DNA of 64,000 nt, from NCBI RefSeq assembly GCF_016879755.1, contig NZ_WOFU01000006.1, positions 1 to 64,000 on the forward strand. The letters are read 5' to 3'. This document shows positions 8,574 through 17,509 of the stretch, piece by piece. The notes under the pieces were generated by a model that saw only the letters and a list, made by a program, of their open reading frames with translations, was not told the origin of the DNA and searched no databases. Position 1 is the first letter of the stretch, and each line of letters begins with the position of its first letter. The position numbers and the translations under genes were made by a program. The stretch comes from Bacillus sp. B15-48 (GTDB lineage: Bacteria; Bacillota; Bacilli; Bacillales; Cytobacillaceae).

Positions 8574-8975
8574 TTGAAAATTGTTTTTGCATCAACACCA
8601 GATCAAATGGAGAAAGTAGAGGAGCTTGCTCAATATTTTTATTCAGAGGTTTTACCACTGTATTTTTCTGATGAAGACATTCTCGAGTTTGAAAAACATA
8701 AGGTCTTACACACAACAAAAGACCAGTACGAAAATTTCAATACATTGGGCGAAGCTTTTCGAGTGATTACAAGTCTCCAAACGATTATTTCTATATTAGA
8801 ATCACACTCCCTTTTAGAGGACTATGATGAAATTTTTCAAAAAAACGCGAAAACATTAAAAGACTTTGGTCTTTACTTTCCATTTGAATTCCAGCAATTT
8901 TTAAAGGTTCGTCAAGAAAATGTTGACAACTATATCAGCGTTTATTCGAAAGCTGCAAATAGCTATCTTGTGTAA
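8574..8975 (+). CDS. yhcU: YhcU family protein (DUF5365)
   Basis: A small acidic protein of 133 residues with a long helical content and no membrane segment. The start is taken as TTG at 8574 (MKIVFAS), with AAAGGTGG 7 bases upstream; an in-frame GTG at 8562 would overlap that site. Similarity to Bacillus YhcU is judged from the N-terminal block and from the gene order next to the YhcT-like gene. Its function is unknown. Confidence 0.7.
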   Translation: MKIVFASTPDQMEKVEELAQYFYSEVLPLYFSDEDILEFEKHKVLHTTKDQYENFNTLGEAFRVITSLQTIISILESHSLLEDYDEIFQKNAKTLKDFGLYFPFEFQQFLKVRQENVDNYISVYSKAANSYLV

Positions 8976-9017
8976 AATCAACACCTGTATATTTTGGTAC
9001 AGGTGTTGATTTTTTTA
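8974..9017 (+). terminator. Strong terminator after yhcU
   Basis: A perfect 16-bp inverted repeat (AAAATCAACACCTGTA and its complement) with an 8-base loop and a T7 tail. Confidence 0.92.
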
Positions 9018-9136
9018 TAGATGGAATTCTTGTATTGTCTAAAAATGGACTCGAAATATGTCATGAAGTCTAGGTTGGTTATAGTTGAGAATGTCTTTAT
9101 AATGGTAGTAGTACATTTTATGATGGAGGAGAATGA

Positions 9137-10885
9137 ATGAACTGGAAAAATAAAGTGGATGCTTGGAGTCGTTATAACGGACTAGATGAGGAATTAAAGC
9201 AAGAATTGGCAGCTTTGAAAAGAGATGAGAAAAAATTAGAGGATGCCTTTTATAAGGAGTTAGAATTTGGAACAGGGGGAATGCGAGGGGAAATTGGTCC
9301 GGGAACAAACCGGATGAACCTCTATACAATTAGGAAGGCAACATGGGGATTAGCACAATATATTGCTGATCATGGTGAGGAAGCGAAAAAACGCGGTGTC
9401 GTCATCGCCTATGACTCCAGACATAAATCTCCTGAATTTGCTATGGAGGCAGCGAAAACATTAGCGACAAACGGAATTCATACATATGTGTTTGAAGAAC
9501 TGCGACCAACTCCGCTGTTGAGCTTCGCTGTTCGGCATCTTCATGCCTTTGCAGGAATTGTCATCACAGCTAGTCATAACCCACCTGAGTATAATGGCTA
9601 TAAAGTTTATGGTCCTGATGGTGGCCAATTGCCACCGGAGCGTGCGGACCTTGTCGTTGCGAAGGTGAATGAAATAAAGGATGAGTTGACGCTAGATGTG
9701 TTAGATGAACAAGAGTTAAAAGATAAAGGACTCATTCAAATGATTGGTGAGGAAGTTGATCATGCTTACCTTGGGAAATTGTTGACGATTTCTGAAAATC
9801 CGCAGCTTGCTGATGAAACAGATGTAAATATTGTCTTCACACCGCTTCATGGGACGGCAAATCTTCCTGTTCGCCATGGTCTACTTGCAATGAAATATAA
9901 GAATATCACCGTTGTAAAAGAGCAGGAGCTTCCCGATCCTCAGTTTTCGACTGTAAAAAGTCCAAACCCTGAAGAGGGTGCAGCATTCGAGTTAGCCATT
10001 AGGGATGGCAAAAAAACAAATGCGGATATTTTGATTGCTACAGACCCTGATGCCGATCGACTTGGAATTGCAGTAAAAGATGAGGAGGGCGACTATAAGC
10101 TTCTCACTGGAAATCAGACAGGTGCACTACTGCTTCATTATATTTTAACTCAGAAAAAAGCAAAAGGTGTTCTACCTGCCAATGGGGTTGTTTTAAAAAC
10201 AATTGTTACATCCGAATTAGGCAGAGCGATTGCCGCATCTTTTGATATAAATACGATTGATGTATTAACTGGTTTTAAATTTATCGCTGAAAAAGTGCAA
10301 GGCTATGAACAAACAGGGGAGTATCAATTTTTATTTGGCTATGAGGAAAGCTATGGGTACTTAATCGGTGATTTTGCCCGCGATAAGGATGCCGTTCAAG
10401 CGGCCGTTTTAGCTGTTGAAGTTTGTGCGTATTATAAAAAGAGAGGCATGTCTCTGTATGAGGCTATGTTAAGCATTTATAAAGAATACGGCTATTACCA
10501 AGAAGGATTGCGTTCGTTAACTCTTAAAGGAAAAGAAGGTTCGGAATTGATCGAAAAAACACTATCTGTTTTTCGTGAGTTTGGCGTAACAATGATTGGT
10601 GATTTAAAAGTGACCGTAGTTGAGGATTATTTAATTGGGAATAGACAAACAGCTGATGGAATTCAAGAGACAATTGATTTCCCGAAGTCAAATGTGCTGA
10701 AATATATTCTCGAAGATGGTTCATGGGTGTGTGCCCGTCCATCTGGTACAGAGCCAAAGATTAAATTTTATTTTGGAGTAAATGGCGATAGCCTTGCATC
10801 AAGCAAAGAAAAGCTCCAGACGCTAGAAAGGAACTTCATGGAAGTTGTTGAAAAGCATATGGAAGTGGCGAAACAAAAAGAATAA
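9137..10885 (+). CDS. pgcA: Phospho-sugar mutase (alpha-phosphoglucomutase PgcA)
   Basis: A 582-residue alpha-D-phosphohexomutase that interconverts glucose-6-phosphate and glucose-1-phosphate, feeding UDP-glucose for teichoic acid and glycolipid synthesis. All signature loops are present: [11 protein letters not shown] with the phosphoserine, DPDADRLG for Mg, GYEESYG for sugar recognition and [12 protein letters not shown] for phosphate binding. The length equals that of Bacillus PgcA (YhxB). GGAGGAGA lies 5 bases before the ATG. It is monocistronic and followed by the 21-bp repeat array. Confidence 0.95.
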   Translation: MNWKNKVDAWSRYNGLDEELKQELAALKRDEKKLEDAFYKELEFGTGGMRGEIGPGTNRMNLYTIRKATWGLAQYIADHGEEAKKRGVVIAYDSRHKSPEFAMEAAKTLATNGIHTYVFEELRPTPLLSFAVRHLHAFAGIVITASHNPPEYNGYKVYGPDGGQLPPERADLVVAKVNEIKDELTLDVLDEQELKDKGLIQMIGEEVDHAYLGKLLTISENPQLADETDVNIVFTPLHGTANLPVRHGLLAMKYKNITVVKEQELPDPQFSTVKSPNPEEGAAFELAIRDGKKTNADILIATDPDADRLGIAVKDEEGDYKLLTGNQTGALLLHYILTQKKAKGVLPANGVVLKTIVTSELGRAIAASFDINTIDVLTGFKFIAEKVQGYEQTGEYQFLFGYEESYGYLIGDFARDKDAVQAAVLAVEVCAYYKKRGMSLYEAMLSIYKEYGYYQEGLRSLTLKGKEGSELIEKTLSVFREFGVTMIGDLKVTVVEDYLIGNRQTADGIQETIDFPKSNVLKYILEDGSWVCARPSGTEPKIKFYFGVNGDSLASSKEKLQTLERNFMEVVEKHMEVAKQKE

Positions 10886-10949
10886 AAATAAGGAGGAACC
10901 GAAATGGGACAATCTCATTTCGGTTTTATCCAATTTTTGTTCGTTCTAG

Positions 10950-11072
10950 CCATTTACTCTACGTTTTTACCCATTTACTCTACGAAACGAACAAGTTACT
11001 CTACGGATTCACCCATTTACTCTACGGTTTCGCACGTTTACTCTACAAAATCACAACTTTACTCTACAAAAG
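10950..11072. repeat. Array A: six cores at exactly 21-bp spacing
   Basis: The word TACTCTAC starts at 10955, 10976, 10997, 11018, 11039 and 11060, a perfect 21-bp period with diverged bases between. The cores are mostly preceded by TT and followed by G or A. The array lies downstream of pgcA. A 64-codon open frame across it (10904-11098) encodes heptads with YST, but this looks like a by-product of a 21-base period and lacks gene-like features. No known repeat family is recognised. Confidence 0.85.
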
Positions 11073-11117
11073 ACATATTTTACCATTGTTATTGTTGAAG
11101 TACTACGTTTTATTGGT

Positions 11118-11144
11118 AACACGGCACTATGAAAGTGCCGTGTT
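11118..11144. terminator. Hairpin downstream of pgcA and array A
   Basis: AACACGGCACT/AGTGCCGTGTT is an 11-bp perfect stem with a 5-base loop. It has no clear T run, so it may terminate weakly or protect RNA ends. Confidence 0.5.
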
Positions 11145-11181
11145 ATATTGGTGGAATTCATCAGATAAAGGTAAGGTTCGT

Positions 11182-11442
11182 TTACATGATTGGTACGGCT
11201 GTATCAGAATCGATAGGTTGCATCTCAACGGTCACTTCATTCGCATGGTCGATGTATCGTAGCAAAGAATATAAATGTTTCTCAATGACTGAGTAGTCGC
11301 TTTCAAAGTTATATGCATGAAGAAAATGCTCAATCTTCTTTGCTAAAAAATGATCCTCTGTTCGTACCATTAAAATGAGCAGGTTATCCCATTCTGACCG
11401 GTGTGTATAGTAAAGCGCGCGGTCATAGTCCGCTTTTTTCAT
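11182..11442 (-). CDS. yhdB: YhdB family protein
   Basis: An 86-residue soluble protein resembling Bacillus YhdB (MKKADYDRALYYTHRSEWDNLLILMVRT start region). Gene context agrees: in B. subtilis yhdB lies close to spoVR, and here it is divergent from spoVR. An AGGAGG-like site precedes the ATG. Its function is unknown, and expression linked to sporulation is only an inference from the neighbour. Confidence 0.75.
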   Translation of the reverse strand: MKKADYDRALYYTHRSEWDNLLILMVRTEDHFLAKKIEHFLHAYNFESDYSVIEKHLYSLLRYIDHANEVTVEMQPIDSDTAVPIM

Positions 11443-11655
11443 TAAACATTCCTCCTTACGAGGAGTTGAATTTATTATATGTACTTTATAAAAAAAACTT
11501 CGGAGAAAAACTTGGACTTGCTCATATTACAAGCTTTTCAATATCTTCCTGTATAAAAGAATAGACGGATTGCTGAAGATGATTTGAAAGCTCGCTCATC
11601 TTTTGCCTTTTATATACATACATATGTATATAAGTAAAGAAAGGGGGAGAGATGG

Positions 11656-13062
11656 GTGTCTGAGGATAAAGAACTGAATTATGCCATCGCTGAAATTACC
11701 GAGGTTGCCCGGGGATTTGGCTTAGATTTCTATCCGATGCGCTATGAAATTTGCCCTGCTGATATTATTTATACATTTGGAGCTTATGGAATGCCCACAA
11801 GGTATTCACATTGGAGTTTTGGAAAGCAATACCACAAAATGAAGCTTCATTACGATTTAGGGTTATCAAAAATTTATGAGCTAGTCATTAATTCGGACCC
11901 TTGTTATGCGTTTTTACTCGATTCAAACTCATTAATCCAGAACAAATTAATTGTTGCCCATGTTCTTGCGCATTGTGATTTCTTTAAAAATAATGTCCGT
12001 TTTCAAAACACAAAGCGTGATATGGTTGAAAGTATGGCGGCAACGGCCGAGAGGATTAGACAATATGAGATTGAACACGGAAAACGTGAAGTAGAGACAT
12101 TCCTAGATGCTGTTTTAGCGATTGAAGAGCATATTGACCCATCGCTTATGAGACCGAAACTAAATTGGACGATGGATGATGTATACGAGGAAGAAGAAAC
12201 AGATAAGGAAAGTGAATTTGATGATCTTTGGAATTTAGATAAACCGAAAACTGGGGTAGAAAAGAAAAAGAAGAAGAAGAAAAACTTCCCGCCTCAACCA
12301 GAAAAGGATTTGTTGCTTTTTATTGAATCATACAGTCGTGAGTTGGCAGACTGGCAGCGAGATATTTTGACGATGATGCGTGAGGAAATGCTTTACTTTT
12401 GGCCGCAGCTTGAGACAAAGATCATGAATGAGGGCTGGGCGTCATATTGGCATCAACGAATTATACGTGAACTCGATTTAACTACAGGTGAGGCCATTGA
12501 ATTTGCAAAATTAAATGCAGGGGTTGTTCAGCCTTCCAAAACTGGGATTAATCCATATTATCTTGGGCTGAAAATATTTGAAGACATTGAGGAAAGATAT
12601 AATAATCCAACAGAAAAAATGAAAGCTAGGGGCGCCCAGCCAGGTTCTGGACGAGAAAAAATCTTTGAAGTGCGGGAAATTGAATCAGATATTTCCTTTT
12701 TGCGCAATTATTTAACGAAAGAACTTGTCATGCGAGAAGATATGTATTTGTTCCAGAAACAAGGGAAGGAATATAAGATTGTTGATAAACAATGGGAAGA
12801 AGTTCGTGACCAATTAGTCGGTATGAGAGTAAACGGTGGGTTCCCATATTTAATGGTGGTTGATGGTGATTATCAGAAAAACGGAGAATTGCATATTAAA
12901 CACAGCTACGAAGGCATTGAACTGGATATTAAGTACTTAGAAAAGGTGATGCCATACATTCACCAGTTGTGGGGACGTAAAGTCCATATTGAAACGATTG
13001 TAGAAGATCGTGTCATGCTCTTTACATTTGATGGAAAGGGAATTCATCGGAAGTATATATAA
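11656..13062 (+). CDS. spoVR: SpoVR family protein (spore cortex)
   Basis: A 468-residue SpoVR protein, needed for normal spore cortex formation in B. subtilis and found as YcgB in enterobacteria. The N-terminal domain has the [12 protein letters not shown] and FGMP-type blocks; [33 protein letters not shown] (positions only, about residues 235-267) is the family core with conserved Glu and His. A Lys-rich linker (KKKKKKK) lies near residue 205. The start is GTG at 11656, after AAGGGGGAGAG. It is monocistronic with its own terminator. Confidence 0.95.
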   Translation: MSEDKELNYAIAEITEVARGFGLDFYPMRYEICPADIIYTFGAYGMPTRYSHWSFGKQYHKMKLHYDLGLSKIYELVINSDPCYAFLLDSNSLIQNKLIVAHVLAHCDFFKNNVRFQNTKRDMVESMAATAERIRQYEIEHGKREVETFLDAVLAIEEHIDPSLMRPKLNWTMDDVYEEEETDKESEFDDLWNLDKPKTGVEKKKKKKKNFPPQPEKDLLLFIESYSRELADWQRDILTMMREEMLYFWPQLETKIMNEGWASYWHQRIIRELDLTTGEAIEFAKLNAGVVQPSKTGINPYYLGLKIFEDIEERYNNPTEKMKARGAQPGSGREKIFEVREIESDISFLRNYLTKELVMREDMYLFQKQGKEYKIVDKQWEEVRDQLVGMRVNGGFPYLMVVDGDYQKNGELHIKHSYEGIELDIKYLEKVMPYIHQLWGRKVHIETIVEDRVMLFTFDGKGIHRKYI

Positions 13063-13072
13063 TCTGGAAAAG

Positions 13073-13102
13073 CAGTGAATCAAAAGGGTTCACTGTTTTT
13101 TT
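13073..13102 (+). terminator. Terminator of spoVR
   Basis: CAGTGAA/TTCACTG stem with a 9-base loop and a T7 tail. Confidence 0.85.
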
Positions 13103-13177
13103 ATGAAATCAGGGAAAGCTACGATTACTTGTCTCATCAAAAGACGAGTCATTTTTCGTGTTTAAACAAGGAATTGG

Positions 13178-13186
13178 TGTTATAAT
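13178..13186 (+). promoter_or_regulatory. Extended -10 promoter of the HesB-like gene
   Basis: TGT-TATAAT is a perfect extended -10 element 39 bases before the ATG; the -35 region is poorly conserved, as is usual with extended -10 promoters. Confidence 0.6.
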
Positions 13187-13224
13187 CTCCAAGTAAATAA
13201 ATGAATATGGAAAGGGAAGGGAAT

Positions 13225-13503
13225 ATGCATATTACAGATGATGCACGTGAAGTGATTAAGCAAGTAATTGAAGAAAAAAATGCGCCAGGAATTCGTGTCT
13301 TTTTCTCTGGCTATGGCTGAGGAGGGCCACAAGTTGGTCTAGCTCTGGATGAGCCGGAAGCAAAAGATAAAGTAATGGTAATTAATCAAATTCAAGTTGC
13401 GATTGATGCAGACATTAATGACTATACTGAAGGATTGACACTGGATTATGATAAACAACAAAACGGCCTAGTCTTACTAGGAAATCAAAGTGATTGTTGT
13501 TAA
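13225..13503 (+). CDS. HesB-like protein with in-frame TGA, probable selenoprotein
   Basis: A 92-residue IscA/HesB-fold protein whose codon 32 is TGA (13318-13320) at the position where relatives have the Cys of a CGGPQ motif: FFSGYG-Sec-GGPQVGLALDEP. The frame is intact on both sides to TAA at 13501, and ends in the family-typical Cys pair (DCC). AGGGAAGG precedes ATG 13225. A 4-bp GCTC/GAGC hairpin with loop TGGAT begins 21 bases after the TGA, matching the loose rule for bacterial SECIS (short stem, G in the first two loop bases, 16-37 nt from UGA). Simple nonsense mutation of a Cys codon is the alternative. SelA/SelB and tRNA-Sec are not in this window. Confidence 0.75.
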
Positions 13504-13510
13504 AAATGGA

Positions 13511-13537
13511 AGCAGCAGCCATTGGCTGCTGCTTTGC
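13511..13537 (+). terminator. Terminator after the HesB-like gene
   Basis: AGCAGCAGCC/GGCTGCTGCT, 10-bp stem with an ATT loop, followed by TTGCTT. Confidence 0.75.
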
Positions 13538-13544
13538 TTATGGA

Positions 13545-13705
13545 TATGCTTGTCGGGGCTGCCCATGTCGCCTCCGCTTTTCGTTTGTCTAGCTGCGGCT
13601 CCTAGGGACTCGAGTCATAAGCCACTCCCTTTCAGAAGGTAAAGAACACCTTCTTACAGGGCGTTTCTTATGCTTGTCGTCCCTGTGCAGTCGCCTCCGC
13701 TTTTC
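13545..13705. repeat. Dispersed Bacillaceae-type intergenic repeat with internal hairpin
   Basis: Two imperfect direct copies of a 37-38 bp unit (TATGCTTGTCG...TCGCCTCCGCTTTTC) lie at 13545-13582 and 13669-13705. Between them CATAAG/CTTATG (13616/13667) and AGAAGGT/ACCTTCT (13634/13648) form nested stems. The CTAGCTGCGGCTCCTAG words are common in dispersed non-coding repeats of Bacillus relatives. No ORF is present. It is probably a non-autonomous or bcr-like repeat. Confidence 0.7.
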
Positions 13706-13708
13706 ATT

Positions 13709-14293
13709 TTACCTCGCGTCTGGGAAGATTCTGCGAATGGTTTCGGCGAAATCATGGATAAAGGAATCTGTATGTTCGCCATATTTAATCGCTTGTTCAT
13801 ACGATTGCATTCGTTGGTAAAATTCGGGGTTGCCTGATATAAAAACAGAATCTGCCTGTTCAACATTTGCTTGCACGACGTGAGTAATCTTTTTTCGCAA
13901 CTCTTCTGAGATTGAATCGGTATTTATTTGTAATTGTAAAGCAACATAGGCATTGTTATCTGTTTCAAGAATAATCGCATCTAAGATGCCATCCATAAGA
14001 GCGACTTGATCAGCTGTAATTTCCTCAAGGGTTATCTTCGTTTGACTATTAATAATTTGTTCATATCTTTCTTGATTCATTTGAATCCGCTGTTCATCGC
14101 GGAGATTGCTCGTATTATCCCCATTGATTTCAACACCATTTGTTGAATCAAATGAGTTATTCTCCCCAATCGTGTCTCGTCCGGTGAAATCCATCGTCTT
14201 AGGGTTCAGTTCTTCATCGGAACTAACTGAACATCCCGCTAGATGAAAGGCAAGAGCAAGGCATGCCCATTGTAATAAACGCTTCTTTTGCAA
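13709..14293 (-). CDS. YhcN/YlaJ family sporulation lipoprotein
   Basis: A 194-residue lipoprotein. The signal peptide runs to residue 20 with lipobox LAGC, so Cys21 should be lipidated. An Asn/Asp-rich linker follows, then the YhcN/YlaJ domain (residues 70-190) with a conserved QADSVFISGNPEFYQRM block. Family members sit in the forespore inner membrane and spore coat region and affect germination or outgrowth. The start is TTG at 14293 with AAAGGA about 10 bases upstream. The next gene upstream on the same strand is membrane anchored. Confidence 0.85.
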   Translation of the reverse strand: MQKKRLLQWACLALAFHLAGCSVSSDEELNPKTMDFTGRDTIGENNSFDSTNGVEINGDNTSNLRDEQRIQMNQERYEQIINSQTKITLEEITADQVALMDGILDAIILETDNNAYVALQLQINTDSISEELRKKITHVVQANVEQADSVFISGNPEFYQRMQSYEQAIKYGEHTDSFIHDFAETIRRIFPDAR

Positions 14294-14384
14294 TCAAATC
14301 AGTCCTTTTTCCGGCATTTTCATGGATAGGATTCCAAAAATTGTAGAAAACTATACAAGTATGAATGCAAAAGGAATGTTCGTC

Positions 14385-14942
14385 TCAGTGTTTCGACCGT
14401 TCTTTCGGTTTATGAGGACTAATTATACCATCATAATTTGTAATATATAAATCAAATTCTGGTGCTTCTTTAAGATAATGACCTTTTACAAGCAGAAAAT
14501 AGTTTACGCGTCGAAGCGGGTCATAAGCTAAGACAGGAAATTGTTTATGATCCTTTACATAGAGGTCTACGGCTTGTTGAACTTGATCAAGTACAGGCGG
14601 AATCTGTTTATCTTTCTCCTCAAAAATATCATACGTCTCTTTTGACATATAAAATGGTTCAGAAGGAATTCCTTGAAGGATCGGAGCTAATTGCTTAAAA
14701 TCAATTTCATGATTTTCTTTCACAAGAATGGTTCGCGAAACTCCTTCAGGAAGGTTGAGGGAAAACTGGCGAACTGCCTGCATCACCTCTTCAAGTGTGA
14801 CCTCAATACTCGTCCATTCGCTTGTTTTCCTGTCTTCACCTTTGTTTGAGGGATTTCGTTTTTGAATAAAGAAATAGAGTGTAAAACAAATACCTATAAA
14901 AATAAAAATGAAAATAAACGAAACACCATTAAAATTTTCCAT
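14385..14942 (-). CDS. Membrane-anchored protein, possibly DUF3939
   Basis: A 185-residue protein with one N-terminal transmembrane helix (about residues 8-26) and a soluble, mostly charged domain. The TLEEVMQAVRQFSLNLPEGVSRT block resembles DUF3939 proteins of Bacillus, but I am only moderately sure. An AAGGGGCGGAG site precedes the ATG. It lies 92 bases before the YhcN-like lipoprotein gene on the same strand, so co-expression is plausible. Function unknown. Confidence 0.6.
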   Translation of the reverse strand: MENFNGVSFIFIFIFIGICFTLYFFIQKRNPSNKGEDRKTSEWTSIEVTLEEVMQAVRQFSLNLPEGVSRTILVKENHEIDFKQLAPILQGIPSEPFYMSKETYDIFEEKDKQIPPVLDQVQQAVDLYVKDHKQFPVLAYDPLRRVNYFLLVKGHYLKEAPEFDLYITNYDGIISPHKPKERSKH

Positions 14943-15188
14943 TTTCTCCGCCCCTTTGAGATGTCATCGCCAATTACATTATATATAATATGCCAACCTT
15001 TTCCTATGTTCTTCTTTAAGAAAAAGGGAATATTCATAATTTTTGGGAAAAACGAAGACGAAATGTGAATAAATTTTAACTATTGGTTATTTACAACATG
15101 ATATGGCTAATTTTCCTCGAATTGTAACATACACAACTATATAACGGTGTTAAAATAAATTAAAACTAACATGTGGGGAGTACAAACA

Positions 15189-15542
15189 ATGGATAAAAAA
15201 TTGGATCAACTATTGGAAACACTAGATGATATAAAGAAAATGATTGGCGGGCTAGAGAATAAAGTTGAAGGATTGGAAAATCGGCTAAATGGATTAGGGA
15301 AGGTTGACAGTATTGAACATCGCGTTACTTCTAACCAAATTGATATTACAGATATAAAAGAGGCGCTAGAGCGGATGGAGGAACTTCAAACAAAAAAAGT
15401 TGAAAATATTCTCCATGAAGTAGTTGAAAACTTAAATAAAAAGAATTCCCGAGAGTTCAATACGATTCATAAGAGGCTAGATTCCCATTTGTTAAAACTA
15501 GGCAAAGTAGAAGAAGATATACTAATGATAAAAGAAGATTAA
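15189..15542 (+). CDS. Hypothetical coiled-coil protein
   Basis: A 117-residue, highly charged protein made almost wholly of heptad-type helices (LENKVEGLENRLNGLGK, IKEALERMEELQ). The start at ATG 15189 follows TGGGGAG by 8 bases. There are no Cys residues, membrane segments or known motifs. Such DUF-less coiled coils in Bacillus are often uncharacterised. Monocistronic with a good terminator. Confidence 0.65.
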   Translation: MDKKLDQLLETLDDIKKMIGGLENKVEGLENRLNGLGKVDSIEHRVTSNQIDITDIKEALERMEELQTKKVENILHEVVENLNKKNSREFNTIHKRLDSHLLKLGKVEEDILMIKED

Positions 15543-15564
15543 TTTAATCGAAATTACAAACATC

Positions 15565-15590
15565 AAGCCTGCCTAACCAGGCTTTTTTTA
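15565..15590 (+). terminator. Terminator
   Basis: AAGCCTG/CAGGCTT with a 6-base loop and a T7 tail. Confidence 0.85.
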
Positions 15591-15697
15591 ATGTTAAAAA
15601 AGTTTGATACAAGCCTATAACGGGGTATTATATCCAATGAAGAGGAAATATAAAAATGTTCAATCTACGAACAAGTTATCGCAAGCACTGGATAAGA

Positions 15698-15737
15698 AAA
15701 AACGCCAAATTCCCTAAAAAGGTTTCTTTGGCGTTTT
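15698..15737. terminator. Terminator of mpfA (bidirectional shape)
   Basis: AAAACGCCAAA pairs with TTTGGCGTTTT; U runs are produced on both strands. It lies just beyond the mpfA stop. Confidence 0.8.
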
Positions 15738-15744
15738 TGTATGA

Positions 15745-17130
15745 TTAGGATACTGCTCCCGTTTTCGTAATTGAATATGCTTTTTCTGACGAATCAAACT
15801 CAATTGATTGCTCACTTGGTTTATCCTCTTGTTCTTGCTCTTGTTTGGTTACTTCGATGTATTTAATATGGTGATCATCCATGTCAAGAACCTTAAATGC
15901 ATACTCTCCAAATTGGATGAGTTCCCCTTGTTTCAAGTCGAATTTTTCCGTCATCATCCAGCCGCCAATTGTATCAAAATCACCTTCTTGAATCTCGATA
16001 GCAAGCAGGTCATTTAACTCAGAAACGAGCAATTTTGCGTCAATGATAAACTGATTGTCGTTTACCTGTTGAACCATTGGGACTTCATCCATATCAAATT
16101 CATCGCGAATTTCACCAACAATTTCTTCAAGGATGTCTTCAACTGTAACTATTCCTGACGTTCCGCCATACTCATCCATCAGAATTGCCATATGGATGCG
16201 ATCTTTTTGCATTTTGACCAATAAATCGTCAACAGGAATTGTATCAATGACACGGATAATCGGACGACAATAATCTGCCAACGTTTGTTTTCGGGCTGCG
16301 GGGTTTGCGATAAAATCCGTCAACACTTCTTTAATGTTCACTAAACCAATAATATGGTCTTTATCTCCATCAATGACTGGGAAACGTGTAAACTTTTCTT
16401 CTTTTACAATATCTAAAAATTCTTCAATCGTTTGCTCTTTTGCCATTGAAATAATTTCGGTCCGTGGAACCATAATTTCTTTAGCGATTCGGTTGTCAAA
16501 CTCAAAAATTTTATTTACATACTTAAACTCTGATTGGTTTATCTCGCCACTTTTTAAGCTTTCAGTAAGCATGATGCGGAGCTCTTCTTCAGAGTGGGCC
16601 ATGTCATGTCCTGAGACAGGTTTTAGCCCGAGTGAACGAGTGAGAATCTGAGCGGAACCTTTTAATCCCCAAATAAATGGATACGTGATTCGATAGAACC
16701 AAATAAGTGGAGTGGCGATAAAAAGGACAGCCCATTCGGCTTTCTGAACAGCGATTGTTTTCGGGGCAAGCTCACCGGCAACAATATGCACAAACGCGAT
16801 GATTATGAAAGCAGCCCCAATAGACAGGGCATAGCTTGCGTTTTCTAGAGCTGGTAAATAAAAAAAGACAGGCTCAAGCATTCTCGCGACCGTTGTTTCC
16901 CCTAGCCAACCAATTGCCAATGTAGCAACGGTAATCCCTAGCTGACATGCTAATAAATATTCATCGGGATTGGAGATTACTCGCTTTGCCGCAACTGCAC
17001 TTTTTTTCCCTTCTTCAATAAGCTGATCAATTCTGGAACTCCTCACTTTCACAATCGCAAATTCTGAGACTACAAAAAATGCCGTAAAAGCAATTAAAAT
17101 GGCTATCCAAACCAAGTTAAATATGTCCAA
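15745..17130 (-). CDS. mpfA: CNNM/CorC-type transporter with CBS domains (MpfA-like)
   Basis: A 461-residue membrane protein of the hemolysin C / CNNM family. The DUF21 membrane domain covers about residues 1-190 with four hydrophobic segments. Two CBS motifs follow (EIMVPRTEIISM... and RFPVIDGDKDHIIGLVNI; then the second with ILMDEYGGTSGIVTVEDILEE), and a CorC_HlyC domain ends the protein. B. subtilis MpfA (YhdP) exports Mg2+. The start is TTG 17130 with AAGGG 6-7 bases upstream. The long leader (17131-17352) contains a candidate structured RNA, which would fit metal-dependent control. Confidence 0.88.
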   Translation of the reverse strand: MDIFNLVWIAILIAFTAFFVVSEFAIVKVRSSRIDQLIEEGKKSAVAAKRVISNPDEYLLACQLGITVATLAIGWLGETTVARMLEPVFFYLPALENASYALSIGAAFIIIAFVHIVAGELAPKTIAVQKAEWAVLFIATPLIWFYRITYPFIWGLKGSAQILTRSLGLKPVSGHDMAHSEEELRIMLTESLKSGEINQSEFKYVNKIFEFDNRIAKEIMVPRTEIISMAKEQTIEEFLDIVKEEKFTRFPVIDGDKDHIIGLVNIKEVLTDFIANPAARKQTLADYCRPIIRVIDTIPVDDLLVKMQKDRIHMAILMDEYGGTSGIVTVEDILEEIVGEIRDEFDMDEVPMVQQVNDNQFIIDAKLLVSELNDLLAIEIQEGDFDTIGGWMMTEKFDLKQGELIQFGEYAFKVLDMDDHHIKYIEVTKQEQEQEDKPSEQSIEFDSSEKAYSITKTGAVS

Positions 17131-17271
17131 ATAGAACCCTTATCCTGTAGAGTTTACAGGTAAGGAGTCACCTCCCAATAAACGAAAAATTAAAGCTTGC
17201 TTATGCACGCGCTAATTATGTTTTTTAAAATGTCTAGTTTCATAACTTTAAAACTTCATATCCCTCATTGC

Positions 17272-17352
17272 CTAACAGATGAAAAACCTTCGGCAAAGAG
17301 GGGGAAATGCACCCTGTTAAATCCAATCAAATTCCGAAGTTTTAGCTGTTAG
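17272..17352 (-). ncRNA. Candidate structured leader RNA upstream of mpfA
   Basis: On the minus strand CTAACAG (from 17352) pairs with CTGTTAG (to 17272), and inside it AAAACTTCGG pairs with CCGAAGGTTTT with a single bulged G, giving a roughly 17-bp interrupted stem. An inner AGGG/CCCT hairpin fits within. This lies 140-220 bases before the TTG of mpfA in a 379-base gene-free stretch. It does not match the M-box, yybP-ykoY or ydaO consensus as far as I can recall them, so class and ligand are unknown. Confidence 0.5.
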
Positions 17353-17509
17353 AACAACGATACGATAGAATCCCCCATCATATCACCTCAGCTTATTTTG
17401 ATTATCTTTAATTATATCATAAACTCGATGTTTTCGGTTAGCTATAATATTGTATGTGCGCTAGGCATAATGTATGAAGTTTTGGAAGAAGATTGTCTGG
17501 AAATTTTTA

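Noticed and set aside
10904-11098. A 64-codon open frame with YST heptads
   Set aside because: A 21-bp period keeps one frame open by chance. The same DNA core is read in another frame in the 38857-39039 open frame of array C, so peptide conservation is unlikely.
13318-13320. TGA as a simple nonsense mutation in a HesB-like gene
   Set aside because: Not fully excluded, but the intact downstream frame, position at a conserved Cys and the hairpin after it make selenocysteine more likely.
17131-17352. M-box (Mg2+) riboswitch for mpfA
   Set aside because: The leader lacks the conserved AGGTGAGGCTCC and GCTGCTGCCC blocks of the M-box as I remember them.
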